Source of the DNA: Mycolicibacterium neoaurum
GTDB lineage: Bacteria > Actinomycetota > Actinomycetes > Mycobacteriales > Mycobacteriaceae
NCBI RefSeq assembly: GCF_036946495.1
Contig: NZ_JAQIIX010000002.1
Location: 3,348,001 to 3,412,000, forward strand
Reading direction: 5' to 3'
DNA length: 64,000 bases
Position 1 is the first letter of the stretch. Every line of letters begins with the position of its first letter. Position numbers and translations under genes: made by a program. The notes beneath the pieces were generated by a model. That model was not told the origin of the DNA. It saw nothing but the letters and a program-made list of their open reading frames with translations, and ran no database searches. Positions 1 through 8,884 of this stretch are shown piece by piece.

Positions 1-658
1 GGGTGTTGGCGTAGGTCCAGGGACTGGAGTTGGACACGAACGCGAAATGCACTCCGGTCTGCGGCTCCCGGTCCGGCAGTTCCAGCGTCAGTTGGGGCTC
101 CCGGCGCGCGCTGGCCAGCATCTCCCGGATGGCGACCCTGATGTAACGCGAGGCGGTCACCTTGCGCCCGCGGGCGCGTTGGGCCTCCACGGCCGCCACG
201 ACGTCACCGTCGACCCCCATGCCCGCGGTGAACACGCCCCAGCGCTCACCGCAGTCCATCAAGCCGATACGCCGCCACGGCATGCCTCGACGACGCTCAC
301 CGAGCAGGTCGACCAGCTGATTGGTGGCCTCGATCGGGTCGGGGCTGATGCCCAGTGACCGTGCGAAGACGTTTGCCGAACCGCCGGGCACCACCCCGAC
401 CGCCGGGGTGTGTTCACCGGTTCCGCCCGCCTGCAATACGCCGTTGACCACTTCGTTCACGGTGCCGTCTCCGCCGTGCACGATCAGCACATCGGTGCCG
501 TCCTTGGCCGCCTGCGCGCCGATCTCGACGGCGTGACCACGATGGTCGGTGTGGATCACGGTCAGATCCACGCGGCTCTCCAGTGCGTGAGCCAGCAGAT
601 CACGACCCGCCGGGGTCGTCGAGGTCGCATTCGGGTTGACGATCAGCACGGCACGCAC
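1..658 (-). CDS. Diacylglycerol kinase family lipid kinase (C-terminus cut by window)
   Basis: Read from a GTG at 658; 219 codons are visible before the window edge, so the C-terminus is missing. The N-terminal half shows a DAGK_cat fold: IVNPNA at residues 6-11, the nucleotide-binding GGDGTVNEVVNG at about 62-73, and GGSANVFAR at 92-100. Members of this family phosphorylate lipid acceptors such as diacylglycerol or a related membrane lipid at the cytoplasmic face, using ATP. The precise substrate cannot be read from sequence. The start is chosen because the first beta strand (RAVLIVNP) begins directly after it. It is transcribed away from the VanY-like gene and no promoter is obvious in the 130 bases between them. 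Confidence 0.82.
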   Translation of the reverse strand, partial: MRAVLIVNPNATSTTPAGRDLLAHALESRVDLTVIHTDHRGHAVEIGAQAAKDGTDVLIVHGGDGTVNEVVNGVLQAGGTGEHTPAVGVVPGGSANVFARSLGISPDPIEATNQLVDLLGERRRGMPWRRIGLMDCGERWGVFTAGMGVDGDVVAAVEAQRARGRKVTASRYIRVAIREMLASARREPQLTLELPDREPQTGVHFAFVSNSSPWTYANT

Positions 659-789
659 GGGATACCAGCCTAGCCATCTGTCCGGAGCCCGGTGGCCGCG
701 CCTGACAACAGTCGACGGCCGATTCGCCTCGTCCGGATGACCGTTCGATGAACGCCGGTCACGGCGATCGTGTTGGCGGGCAGCGACGT

Positions 790-1284
790 TCAGCCGGCAG
801 CGTTGGGCAGCATTGGTGGACAGATGCCGTTGGCGTCGGCCGCCAGCTCGAAATGCCATGTCTCGTTGGCGTAGATCTGGCACAACCCGAAACGCGGTCC
901 GTTGGCGATCATCCACTGCGCGGCGTCGGGCCCACCGATATCGACCGCCGTCCCGACGACGTGCCGGGATTGCTCGGGTAATTGGACGTACTGGCGGGCG
1001 AGCTCGAAACTGCCGTAGGTGACGATGGCGTCTTCGAGAAGTTGGCGCTGGAACTGCGGGCTGCGCCAGCCCGAGTTGACGGTCACGCTGACGCCTTGGG
1101 TTGCGGCCGCCGTGGTGGCGTTCTGTACGGCCGTGCGCAGTGCCGGGTCCAGATTGCCGATCGCCGGATCAGAGGTGTCGAATGCGGTCAACGGCCGGTC
1201 CGGTGTCTCCACGGGTTCTGCCTTGGCGACCGGTGCGAGGGTAAGGGCGGTGGCCAGCAGCCCCGTCATCAGCACTGCGCGCAT
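790..1284 (-). CDS. VanY-type D-alanyl-D-alanine carboxypeptidase (peptidase M15), exported
   Basis: A 164-residue protein with an N-terminal signal peptide (hydrophobic residues 5-19, likely cleavage after AKA at 20-22). The M15B zinc-peptidase core is complete: SGWRSPQFQ near 71, the zinc ligands in SRHVVGTAVDI (His108, Asp115), and WHFE around 143-146 with the third ligand His144. Two cysteines (135 and 154) could form a disulfide outside the membrane. The family trims the terminal D-Ala of peptidoglycan stem peptides. It is last in a minus-strand run after the LysR and YchJ genes, nine bases downstream of the YchJ stop. Short for the family but not truncated at any motif. Confidence 0.85.
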   Translation of the reverse strand: MRAVLMTGLLATALTLAPVAKAEPVETPDRPLTAFDTSDPAIGNLDPALRTAVQNATTAAATQGVSVTVNSGWRSPQFQRQLLEDAIVTYGSFELARQYVQLPEQSRHVVGTAVDIGGPDAAQWMIANGPRFGLCQIYANETWHFELAADANGICPPMLPNAAG

Positions 1285-1293
1285 CGGGTCAGT

Positions 1294-1677
1294 CTAGGAG
1301 ATCTCACCGTCCAGGTAGCGCCAGGTGCCGTCGCGGACGCGGGTGAACCGACTGCGTTCATGCAGGATGTGGCGCCTGCCGTGCTGTTCGTACTGGGCGC
1401 GGAACTCCACGATGCCTTCCTCGTCGTGCAGCCCGCCCGCCTCGGTGTCCACGATCTGCAGCCGTCGCCACGTGATGGCGTCGTCGAGTTCCAGCCCAGC
1501 GGGCCGGGTACGCGGATGCCAGGACCGCAGCAGATACCCGGTGTGGCCCAGGGCGAAGGCGCTGAATCGCGACCGCATCAGTGCCAGTGCGGTCACCGCG
1601 GGTGCGGTCCCGTCGTGCAGCGGCCCGCAACATCGAGCGTAGGCGAGCGCAGATCCGCACGGGCAGTCACCGGACAC
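1294..1677 (-). CDS. YchJ family protein (UPF0225) with SEC-C motif
   Basis: A 127-residue protein. It opens with a SEC-C-type zinc motif (Cys5, Cys7, Cys16, Cys17 in SGDCPCGSALAYARCC), followed by the NTF2-like YchJ domain with the characteristic ALMRSRFSAFALG segment. The function of the family is not established; SEC-C ends bind zinc and sometimes protein partners. It starts at a GTG that overlaps the end of the LysR gene by 11 bases, so the two are probably translationally coupled. Intact and of normal length. Confidence 0.85.
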   Translation of the reverse strand: MSGDCPCGSALAYARCCGPLHDGTAPAVTALALMRSRFSAFALGHTGYLLRSWHPRTRPAGLELDDAITWRRLQIVDTEAGGLHDEEGIVEFRAQYEQHGRRHILHERSRFTRVRDGTWRYLDGEIS

Positions 1678-2578
1678 GGTCAGCGATCCGTTCGACCAGG
1701 GAATCGATCATGCCGGAGCCGTCCGCTGGGTCGGGTACCCAGGCCAGCGCGATCTGGGCCGGGGCCCAGGTGCTTTCGTCGATCGGGATCAACTCGAATT
1801 CCGGTGGGGAGAAGATCCGGCCGATCGCCGAGTTCGGCGCGTAGGTGACCAGGGCCACCAGGTGCCGGTTGAAGACCTGGGTTGCCATTTCCAGCTCGCC
1901 GCCGAGATCCTTTGTGGCGCGTACGATCCGGGTGACCCCGCGGCTGGCCAGCCCGCGCGCCAGGCCTGCCAGCACGACCGGATTGGGCCTGGCGAAATCG
2001 ATCACCACATCACGGTCGCGAAGCTGTTCGATGCGCACGCTCGCCGAGCCCGCCAGCGGATCGTCGAAGCGCACCGCGATGGCACCGGGGTAGGTCGCCA
2101 CCACGCGATGGCGCAGTCGCTTGTCCGATGAGGGCAGATGGATCAATCCGATGTCCAGATGTCCGGAGACCAGCTTCGCGGTGACCTCGGCTGCCGATCC
2201 GGGCAGCCCGAACTCGGTGGGCACTGGCAGATCGGCCACTGCGGTCTCGAGTCTGGCCAGAAAATCCGACGGCGCGTACGCGGTGGCGCCAACTCGAACA
2301 GTATTGCCGGTCTTGGCGATTCGCGTGGCAATCACTTTGAGATCCTCGACCCGGCGCAGGATCTCGCGGGCCGGTTCGAGCAGCTGCGCCCCGAGTGGGG
2401 TCAACTCGACGCGGTGATACTGCCGTTCGAACAGTGGCCCGCCGAGCTCCCGCTCGAGGAGTTTGATCTGTTTGCTCAGTGGAGGCGGGGTGATCATCAA
2501 CCGATCGGCGGCACGCTTGAAGTGCAACTCTTCGGCGACCGCCACGAAGTAGCGGAGCCTGGTGAAGTCGACTTGCAT
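1667..2578 (-). CDS. LysR family transcriptional regulator
   Basis: A 303-residue LTTR. The N-terminal winged helix-turn-helix occupies residues 4-62 (TRLRYFVAVAEELHFKRAAD, then PPPLSKQIKLLERELGG), followed by the periplasmic-binding-like co-inducer domain from about 90 to 290. The gene lies 36 bases downstream of the double CoA-transferase gene on the same strand, so it may be co-transcribed with the acyl-CoA dehydrogenase operon rather than divergent from its target, the usual LTTR arrangement. Its effector is unknown; the operon suggests a CoA thioester or free acid. The start is an ATG directly before QVDFTRLRYF, typical of the family. Confidence 0.88.
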   Translation of the reverse strand: MQVDFTRLRYFVAVAEELHFKRAADRLMITPPPLSKQIKLLERELGGPLFERQYHRVELTPLGAQLLEPAREILRRVEDLKVIATRIAKTGNTVRVGATAYAPSDFLARLETAVADLPVPTEFGLPGSAAEVTAKLVSGHLDIGLIHLPSSDKRLRHRVVATYPGAIAVRFDDPLAGSASVRIEQLRDRDVVIDFARPNPVVLAGLARGLASRGVTRIVRATKDLGGELEMATQVFNRHLVALVTYAPNSAIGRIFSPPEFELIPIDESTWAPAQIALAWVPDPADGSGMIDSLVERIADRVR

Positions 2579-2614
2579 GCGGCACTCCGGGACGGCTGAG
2601 GGGGTCGCTCGATC

Positions 2615-5005
2615 CTAGACGCCGACACTGTCGATCTCGGCCGGTTGAATCGACTCCAGGATGCCGCTTCGCAGGAGGTCGTCGATCTGCTCGTCATCGA
2701 GGCCGAGCAGGTCGGCCGCGATCTCACGGGTCTGCTCGCCGAGTAGCGGTGCCTGCCGCATCGGCGGATCGGCGATCCGCTCGGAATGGATGACGACGTT
2801 CTCCACGACGAAAGGCGTGGTCCACAGCGGGTGCAGCTCCTCGCGGAACGCGCGCCGGGCCGCGTAGTAGTCCCAGTCGAGTAGCTCGGCGGCCCGCAGC
2901 GCCGCCCCGGCGGGCACCCCGGCGCGCTGCAGCGTCGTCATCGCCTCGGCCGGGGAGCGCTCGACGGTCCAGGCCCGCACGGCATCGTCGATGCGGGCGC
3001 GCTGCGCGATCCGGCCGGTCCGGGTGCTCAGCTGCGCGTCGGCGGCCAGATCGGCGCGCCCGATCGCCGCGCACAGCGCCTGCCAGTCGGCGTCGCCACG
3101 CACGGTCACCGCGACCCACTGATCGTCGCCGGCGGATTCGAACACGGCCCAGGGCGCGTCCTGCTCGAACGCCGATGTGGCGCCGCCCGACTGCTCGGCG
3201 ATCTCGGCGGCCAGATGGCTGAGCATCACCTCCGACTGCGCGATGCTGACCGAACCACCGGCACCGGTGCGTTCGCGGCGCAACAGCAGTGCCAGCGCGG
3301 CCAATACACCGATGCGGGCCGACACGTGGTCGGGGTAGACGGTCACGGTGTCGCAGAAGGCCCTGCGCTTGGCGGGCTTCTCCGCGTCTTCGGGGTACAC
3401 CCACAAGTCGGTGAAACCGGCGGCCGCGCGGACCAGCGGGCCGTAACCCATCCGGGTCGCCCAGGGTCCCGTCGGGCCGAAAGCCGAGCTGTCCACCACG
3501 ACGATGCCGGGGTTCACTGCGGTCAGCGTGTCGTGGTCCATGCCCAGCGCGGCGGCCACCCCGGGCTTGAAGTTGGTGAGCACCACATCGGCCTCGGCGG
3601 CCAGTCGGTGCGCCAGGGCGCGCCCCTCGTCCGAGCGCAGGTCGATTCCGATGGACCGCTTGTTGCGGTGCCCGGCGGCGTAGGTCTGCGATACCGAGGT
3701 CAGGTTGCCGCGCAATCCGTCCGGGAATGCCGTGTTCTCGATCTTGACCACATCGGCTCCCAGGTCACCGAACAACCGGCCGCTGTCGCTGCCGACCACG
3801 ATCACGCCGAGATCCAGCACCCGCAGACCCTCCAGCGGTAGCCCCTCGTTGCGACGGGGCCGGCCGGCCAGGATGGCCGCCGACTGCGGGCGGCCCTGCG
3901 GGGCGACGGATTCGGTGAGCGTGCTGGCCCGGTGCCCGTCGATCTCGGCCACCCCGACCGGAACCGGCACGATCCGGCCGGGTTCGAGCTCGACCTCGCG
4001 CAGGAACCCGCGTTCTCGGATCTGGTCGGTCCGCAATGCCTCGCTCACGGTCAGCACGGCCGCGGCGGGCACGCGGTACCGCTGGGCCGCCGACTCCAGT
4101 TCGGCCCGGGTCTTGTCCCGGATGAACGCAGCGATCGCCGGCATCAGTGTCGGGGACATGAAACGTTCCCGCAGCTTGTCGTACTTGGGGTCGGCGAACT
4201 CCGCTGGGCGGCCCATCCACTCGAACATGCCGCGCCACTGGCGTTTTGCCAACAGGCAGATCCGGATGTACCCGTCCGCACACTTCAGGATCGGATACCG
4301 CAACTGCTCGGCGATCCAGTTGCGCTCCTGCTGGCTGACGGCGACGCCGGCCGAGGCGGTACCGGCAGTGCCATAGGGTGGGTCGAGGGTCTGCATGGCG
4401 CCGTCGAGGATGGAGAAGTCGATGAGATCGCCTGCGCCGGTGCGTAACCTGTCCAGATAGACGCTGAGCACCAGCACTGCGGCCTGCGCCGCCGCCACAT
4501 GGTAGGGCAATTGCCGGGCCGGCGGCACCAGCGGGACCTGGCCCGGGATGCCGGAGCGGGTAAGCTCACTGCTCAGCGCGTGCAATACCGGCGTGGTGGC
4601 CTGCCACTGGCGAAACTCGTTGTCCCGGCCGAAGTCACTGATGGACAGCACAACCAGCCCCGGATGTTCGGCCCGGATCTGCCGGACATCGAGCGCCGCC
4701 TCGTCTGCCGAACCGGGGCGGGTGTTCTCGACGAGAATGTCCGCACCCGCGACCAATTCCGGCCATTGCCGGGCGTCGGCGTCGACGTGGGGCAGGCCAC
4801 GCCGGTTGATGGCGGTATCGAGCATATCGCCGTCCAGGGAGTCGTCCGCTGAGCCGGTGTTGTCGTTGACACCGGCGAGTCGCACCACGGTCACCAGTGC
4901 GCCCAGGTCGGCCAACAGTCGGCCGACGGCGGTCATCGGGCCGGTGCTCAGATCCAGGACCCGGACGCCGGAAAGCGGTGGGTCGTACTTCTTCGGGATG
5001 CCCAT
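2615..5005 (-). CDS. Double-domain CaiB/BaiF (family III) CoA-transferase
   Basis: A 796-residue protein made of two tandem family III CoA-transferase domains. The first (about 8-370) begins LSGVRVLDLSTGPMTAVG and carries the IDFSILD segment that aligns with the catalytic aspartate of formyl-CoA transferase. The second (about 392-770) begins LEGLRVLDLGVIVVG and has KIENTAFPDG and NKRSIGIDLRSDEGR motifs. In the second copy the aspartate position reads SIAQSE, so catalysis may rest mainly on copy one (inference). Single-domain members are about 400 residues and dimerise as interlocked rings; the fusion may form such a ring internally. It sits seven bases after an acyl-CoA dehydrogenase, pointing to activation and oxidation of a carboxylic acid. 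Substrate not known. Confidence 0.87.
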   Translation of the reverse strand: MGIPKKYDPPLSGVRVLDLSTGPMTAVGRLLADLGALVTVVRLAGVNDNTGSADDSLDGDMLDTAINRRGLPHVDADARQWPELVAGADILVENTRPGSADEAALDVRQIRAEHPGLVVLSISDFGRDNEFRQWQATTPVLHALSSELTRSGIPGQVPLVPPARQLPYHVAAAQAAVLVLSVYLDRLRTGAGDLIDFSILDGAMQTLDPPYGTAGTASAGVAVSQQERNWIAEQLRYPILKCADGYIRICLLAKRQWRGMFEWMGRPAEFADPKYDKLRERFMSPTLMPAIAAFIRDKTRAELESAAQRYRVPAAAVLTVSEALRTDQIRERGFLREVELEPGRIVPVPVGVAEIDGHRASTLTESVAPQGRPQSAAILAGRPRRNEGLPLEGLRVLDLGVIVVGSDSGRLFGDLGADVVKIENTAFPDGLRGNLTSVSQTYAAGHRNKRSIGIDLRSDEGRALAHRLAAEADVVLTNFKPGVAAALGMDHDTLTAVNPGIVVVDSSAFGPTGPWATRMGYGPLVRAAAGFTDLWVYPEDAEKPAKRRAFCDTVTVYPDHVSARIGVLAALALLLRRERTGAGGSVSIAQSEVMLSHLAAEIAEQSGGATSAFEQDAPWAVFESAGDDQWVAVTVRGDADWQALCAAIGRADLAADAQLSTRTGRIAQRARIDDAVRAWTVERSPAEAMTTLQRAGVPAGAALRAAELLDWDYYAARRAFREELHPLWTTPFVVENVVIHSERIADPPMRQAPLLGEQTREIAADLLGLDDEQIDDLLRSGILESIQPAEIDSVGV

Positions 5006-5012
5006 TGTTGCT

Positions 5013-6215
5013 CTAGTTCTTCCTGATTTCGCGGAACGGGATGTCGCGATCTACCTCGGGCTCCTTGGGCAGCCCGAGCACCCGCTCGCCGATGATGTTG
5101 CGCTGGATTTGATCGGTGCCGCCGCCGATCGAAGTGAAGAATGCGTTGAGACTCAAGAAGTTCACCTCCTCGGCCTCGGCATGGTCCGGTCCGGCCAGTA
5201 GCGCATCGGCGCCGATGATGTCGGTCTTGAGCCGGGCCTCGGAGTGCAGGATGCGCGATGTCGCCAGCTTGCCCAGTGACATCACCGGACTGGCGTTACC
5301 CTGCTTGGCCTCGGCCTTGGCCCTGGCGTTGTTGAGGCTGTTCAGTTCTCGCAGCGCGAGCACTTCGGCCAGCGATCTGCGGATCGCGGCATCATCGAGC
5401 TTGCCGTGGGTGCGGGCCAGCTCGACGAGACTGTTACCGCGGGACTGCTTGCGATGCAGACTGTTTCCGGTACCCATGACGGCGCGCTCGACGGCCAACG
5501 CGGTCTGCAGCACACGCCAGCCGTTTCCGACGCCGCCGACGACATAGGCGTCGGGCACCGTGGCGTCGGTGATGAACACCTCGTTGAAATGCGCGTCGCC
5601 GGTGATCTGCACCAGCGGCCGCACCTCGATGCCCGGCTGGTTCATCGGCATGATGAAAAATGTGATGCCCTTGTGCTTGGGCACATCCCAGTCGGTGCGG
5701 GCGATCAGGAGTGCGTACTGGGAGCTCTTGGCGCCCGAGGTCCACACCTTCTGGCCGTTGATGATCCACCGGTCACCGTCGGGCACCGCGGTGGTGCGCA
5801 CGCCCGCCAGATCGGACCCGGCGCCGGGCTCACTGTAGAGCAGGCAGGTGCGTGACTTCTCGGTCAGGAAGTCGTGCAGCAGATCGGCCTTGAGTTGCTC
5901 GGTGCCGAACGCCAGCGTGGTGTTGGCAGGGATGCTGAACCTGTCCTGGCAGGCGCCGGGGGCGCCCGCCGCGCGGAACTCCTCGGCGATCACCTTGGCC
6001 AGCTTGTTCGGGTAGGCACGGCCGTACCACTGGCTCGGGTAGGTCGGGGCGCCGTAGCCGGCCGCGACAACCTTCTCCAGCCAGGCGATCCGCTCGGGGG
6101 AGCTGACCCACGGGTCGTCGGATTTCGGCAGCGTGACACCGGTCCAGTTCTCTTTCAGCCAGGCGCGGACCTCGGCGCGCAGGTCATCGGCGCTGGGCAG
6201 CTCGATCTCGCTCAT
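5013..6215 (-). CDS. Acyl-CoA dehydrogenase (large FadE-type subunit)
   Basis: A 400-residue FAD flavoprotein. It has the ACAD signature LLYSEPGAGSDLAGV at about 140-155, the WIINGQKVWTSGA beta-domain segment, and a C-terminal GGGTDQIQRNIIGERVLGLP. The reaction is alpha,beta-dehydrogenation of an acyl-CoA with electron transfer to ETF. It follows a second acyl-CoA dehydrogenase with a three-base gap. In mycobacteria adjacent fadE pairs often form alpha2beta2 heterotetramers (for example ChsE4-ChsE5 in cholesterol side-chain degradation), and the present pair, one long and one shorter and more divergent, fits that pattern. The acyl substrate is not known. Confidence 0.9.
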   Translation of the reverse strand: MSEIELPSADDLRAEVRAWLKENWTGVTLPKSDDPWVSSPERIAWLEKVVAAGYGAPTYPSQWYGRAYPNKLAKVIAEEFRAAGAPGACQDRFSIPANTTLAFGTEQLKADLLHDFLTEKSRTCLLYSEPGAGSDLAGVRTTAVPDGDRWIINGQKVWTSGAKSSQYALLIARTDWDVPKHKGITFFIMPMNQPGIEVRPLVQITGDAHFNEVFITDATVPDAYVVGGVGNGWRVLQTALAVERAVMGTGNSLHRKQSRGNSLVELARTHGKLDDAAIRRSLAEVLALRELNSLNNARAKAEAKQGNASPVMSLGKLATSRILHSEARLKTDIIGADALLAGPDHAEAEEVNFLSLNAFFTSIGGGTDQIQRNIIGERVLGLPKEPEVDRDIPFREIRKN

Positions 6216-6218
6216 GAT

Positions 6219-7310
6219 TCAGGCGCCTTTCGAGAGCAGGTAGCGTTCGCGGTGCGATCCGGAGTCGCCGAACAGTTGCAGGCCGCTGCGGGCCCGGCGG
6301 ACGTAGAGGTGGCAGGCGTGCTCCCAGGTGAAGCCGATGCCGCCGTGCATCTGGATGGCGTGCATCGCGGTGGTCACATAAGCCTCGGCGCAAGCGAACC
6401 CGGCGAGCCCGACCGCCCCGGCGCGGGCCTGCTCGTCATCGAACTGCGCCGCTGCGTTGCGAGCCGCCGAGGTGGCGGACTCGACCTCCAGCAGCAGATC
6501 GGCGGCCATGTGTTTGAGCGCCTGGAAGCTGCCGATCGCCCGGCCGAACTGGAAGCGGGTCGTGAGGTATTCGATGGTGATGTCGAAGATGCGCCGTGCT
6601 CCGCCGGCCTGCTCACCGGCCAGGGCGACGACGGTGAGGTCGAGAGCCTGCTGCACGGCATCCCAGCCGGCGGTGCCCAGGCGTCGGGCCGGTGTCTCGG
6701 CGAAGATATAGGTCGACAGCGGCACGGTCGGGTCGAAAACCGAAGCGGCCGTGCGCTGGAAGCCGGCCGCATCTGCTTCGACCTGGAAGATCCCGGGACC
6801 GTCGGCGCACTGCGCGACCACCAGGACCAGATCGGCGATCTGTCCGTGGGTGACGAAGTGCGCTGCGCCGGTCAGGGTGCCATCGGCCCCGGCGGTGACA
6901 TCGACACCGGCCGGCGTCCAGGTGCCGCTGGCGCCGGTCACCGCCACGGTGCCGATCGAGCTGCCATCGGCCAAACCGGGCAGCATCCGCTGCTTGTCCT
7001 CGGCGGTGCCTGCCGCCTGGATCAGCGCGACGGCGAGCACCGCGCTGGAGAGGAACGGGGCGGGCAGCAGCGCCGCGCCGGTTTCCTCCGCGACGGCCTC
7101 CAGTTCCGACGGTCCGAAACCGAGGCCGCCGTGCTCCTCGCCGACCAGCATGCCGAGCACACCCTGCTCGGCCAGCCGCCCCCACAGCTCCCGGTCGAAG
7201 CCCTCCTCGGACGCCATGGCCGCGCGCACGTCGCGCTCGGAACACTTCTCCTGCAGCAGGTCGCGGACCGCGGATCGCAGCTCCGCCCGTTCGGCCACGC
7301 TGATCGCCAT
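6219..7310 (-). CDS. Acyl-CoA dehydrogenase (partner subunit, first gene of operon)
   Basis: A 363-residue ACAD-fold protein. The start chosen is ATG 7310 (MAISVAERAEL), preceded by a purine-rich GGAAGGGCGG stretch; a longer open frame runs to 7388 but lacks family similarity. The N-terminal helical domain contains LGMLVGEEHGGLGFGPSELE, and the C-terminal domain has MHGGIGFTWEHACHLYVRRA. The central GAGSD-type FAD loop is poorly conserved, which fits the non-catalytic or half-site partner in heteromeric FadE pairs (inference). It opens a minus-strand operon with the second dehydrogenase, a CoA-transferase and LysR, and is divergent from aroQ across a 125-base gap. Confidence 0.86.
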   Translation of the reverse strand: MAISVAERAELRSAVRDLLQEKCSERDVRAAMASEEGFDRELWGRLAEQGVLGMLVGEEHGGLGFGPSELEAVAEETGAALLPAPFLSSAVLAVALIQAAGTAEDKQRMLPGLADGSSIGTVAVTGASGTWTPAGVDVTAGADGTLTGAAHFVTHGQIADLVLVVAQCADGPGIFQVEADAAGFQRTAASVFDPTVPLSTYIFAETPARRLGTAGWDAVQQALDLTVVALAGEQAGGARRIFDITIEYLTTRFQFGRAIGSFQALKHMAADLLLEVESATSAARNAAAQFDDEQARAGAVGLAGFACAEAYVTTAMHAIQMHGGIGFTWEHACHLYVRRARSGLQLFGDSGSHRERYLLSKGA

Positions 7311-7435
7311 GCTTCTACCGCCCTTCCTGGGTGTCGGGATCCCATGGTGGGTGGTGCGCATGGCCGTGTACATCACGCATGCCGACACCGATACGTTTCC
7401 GATGACGACATGTGTGGTGCAGGTACCGTACTGAC

Positions 7436-7876
7436 GTGACCGCGCGCCAATTGCTCCTCGTGAACGGGCCCAACCTGAATCTGTTGGGCACCCGACAGCC
7501 CGAGATCTACGGGCGCACCACGCTCGCGCAGATCGAGCAGCAGGTCAGCCAGGCCGCCGCCGAGCACGGCCTGCAGGTTCATGCGATACAGAGCAATCAC
7601 GAGGGTGTGCTGATCGACGCCATCCATGCCGCGCGCGCGGATTGCGCGGGGATCATCATCAATCCGGGCGCCTACAGCCATACCTCGGTGGCCATTGCCG
7701 ATGCCTTGGCCGGTGTCGACCTGCCGGTCGTCGAGGTGCACCTGAGCAATATCCACCGCCGTGAGGCCTTCCGGCACCATTCCTATGTCTCGGCGGTGGC
7801 CGAGGTGGTCATCGCCGGTGCCGGGCCGCGCGGCTACATCTTCGCGGTGGCGCATCTGGCGGGCCGGTTGTCGTGA
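7436..7876 (+). CDS. aroQ: 3-dehydroquinate dehydratase, type II
   Basis: A 146-residue type II dehydroquinase of the shikimate pathway, removing water from 3-dehydroquinate. The GTG at 7436 gives the usual N-terminus, with LLVNGPNLNLLGTRQPEIYG carrying the catalytic Arg and Tyr of the lid. NPGAYSHTSVAI and EVHLSNIHRREAFRHHS supply the substrate pocket and the catalytic His. Full length for the family (dodecameric enzymes are about 145-150 residues). Its GTGA stop/start overlap with the following membrane-protein gene implies coupling. It is divergent from the acyl-CoA dehydrogenase operon. Confidence 0.95.
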   Translation: MTARQLLLVNGPNLNLLGTRQPEIYGRTTLAQIEQQVSQAAAEHGLQVHAIQSNHEGVLIDAIHAARADCAGIIINPGAYSHTSVAIADALAGVDLPVVEVHLSNIHRREAFRHHSYVSAVAEVVIAGAGPRGYIFAVAHLAGRLS

Positions 7877-8250
7877 CGCAGCCCCCGATCGTCCGTTACG
7901 TCGGTTATCTGGTGGCGGCCGAAGGCGTCGCGGCGCTCGTCATGGCGGCGGTGCTGCTGGTGCGTGCCTTCGCCGGGGCCGACCAGCACATCGTCAACGG
8001 TTACGGCACCGCCGTGTGGTTCATCCTGATCGGGGCCGGTGTGCTGACCGGAGGGTGGGCGCTGGTCACCGGTCGACGCTGGGGACGCGGTATCGCCGTC
8101 CCGACCAACCTGCTGCTGCTACCCATCGCCTGGTACGTCATCACCAGCCACCATGTGGTGTACGGAATCCTGGTCGGCCTGCTGGCGATTTCGGCGCTGG
8201 CGATGCTGTTCAGCCCGTCCTCGGTGCAGTGGATGGCCGGCCGGGAGTAG
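7873..8250 (+). CDS. Small four-helix membrane protein, unknown function
   Basis: A 125-residue integral membrane protein with four predicted transmembrane segments at about 8-29, 46-65, 73-90 and 94-112, separated by short basic or glycine-rich loops (TGRRWGRG). No catalytic motif is visible. Its GTG overlaps the aroQ stop by four bases, so it is translated from the aroQ mRNA. A conserved transmembrane gene next to aroQ is a recurrent arrangement in mycobacteria (recalled, not checked). It marks the last ordinary gene before the AT-richer island. Confidence 0.75.
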   Translation: MTQPPIVRYVGYLVAAEGVAALVMAAVLLVRAFAGADQHIVNGYGTAVWFILIGAGVLTGGWALVTGRRWGRGIAVPTNLLLLPIAWYVITSHHVVYGILVGLLAISALAMLFSPSSVQWMAGRE

Positions 8251-8319
8251 TTGCTACGGCGGATGAGTCAGCGGGAGCGGCCGCTCTGACGCTGTCGGCA
8301 CCGAACAGTCATCGACAAC

Positions 8320-8649
8320 CGACGCTTCAGGAACGATTCAAGCATCGATTAAGCGTCCCATCCGGAGCACTAAGGTCGCGGGGAGAATCAAGAAGCACCA
8401 TGCGTACACGTGCCAGGTGTGCGGCAGCACCCTGGCTACCCCGTCTGGCCCATATGCCGAGGCAGCGCACATCCAAGCGCTCGGGACTCCGCATCATGGC
8501 CCCGATATGCCGAGAACCTACTGTGCCCATGTCCGAATGACCACGTGCGGTTCGACATCGGCTCGATCTACATCGACGAGACTCTCCGGGGCCGGTTGAC
8601 GATGGGGGACAAGGTGCTCAGTCGACGCCACCTCAAACCCGCGCACTAG
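8320..8649 (+). pseudogene. HNH endonuclease C-terminal remnant (frameshifted)
   Basis: Two overlapping frames together encode an HNH domain of the SRA/YDG-HNH restriction type. The first frame (8393 to about 8512) reads through YTCQVCGSTLATPSGPYAEA then AHIQALGTPHHGPDMP; the second (about 8509-8649) continues ENLLCPCPNDHVRFDIGSIY then IDETLRGRL and ends at TAG 8649. The join needs one missing base near 8512, just after the codon for Met in GPDMP. All expected elements (CxxC, AAHI, the LC-CPNDH metal site and FD) survive. No initiation codon or SRA domain is seen upstream, the frame opening only after TGA 8264. A decayed modified-DNA restriction gene is the likeliest reading. Confidence 0.72.
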
Positions 8650-8779
8650 CCCAGCCGCAACTACGTGGCTCACCATCGGATCCATTGCGCAGGAAAGACG
8701 GATCACTGTTCCCAGTGTCTCCTAGTTAAGAGGCCCAAACCCGTAGGTCTTGACGACCAGACGATCGGCGGAGATTTGA

Positions 8780-8800
8780 GCCCCGATCTGCGGTCGGGGC
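8780..8800 (+). terminator. Short GC hairpin downstream of the HNH remnant
   Basis: A perfect seven-base inverted repeat, GCCCCGA at 8780-8786 and TCGGGGC at 8794-8800, with a seven-base loop. There is no U-tract after it, so as an intrinsic terminator it would be weak. The surrounding 8650-8884 shows no credible coding frame. Confidence 0.3.
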
Positions 8801-8884
8801 CTCGGCGAGTCGCAGCACCTAGGGCTCCGCCCATTAGTTCGTCCAACAGCGTGCTAATCCAACAGAGCGGGATCCGTTGGACCT

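Noticed and set aside
7761..8540. A 259-codon plus-strand frame across aroQ, the membrane gene and the HNH remnant
   Set aside because: It runs out of frame through two supported genes and gives Arg-rich product with no domain.
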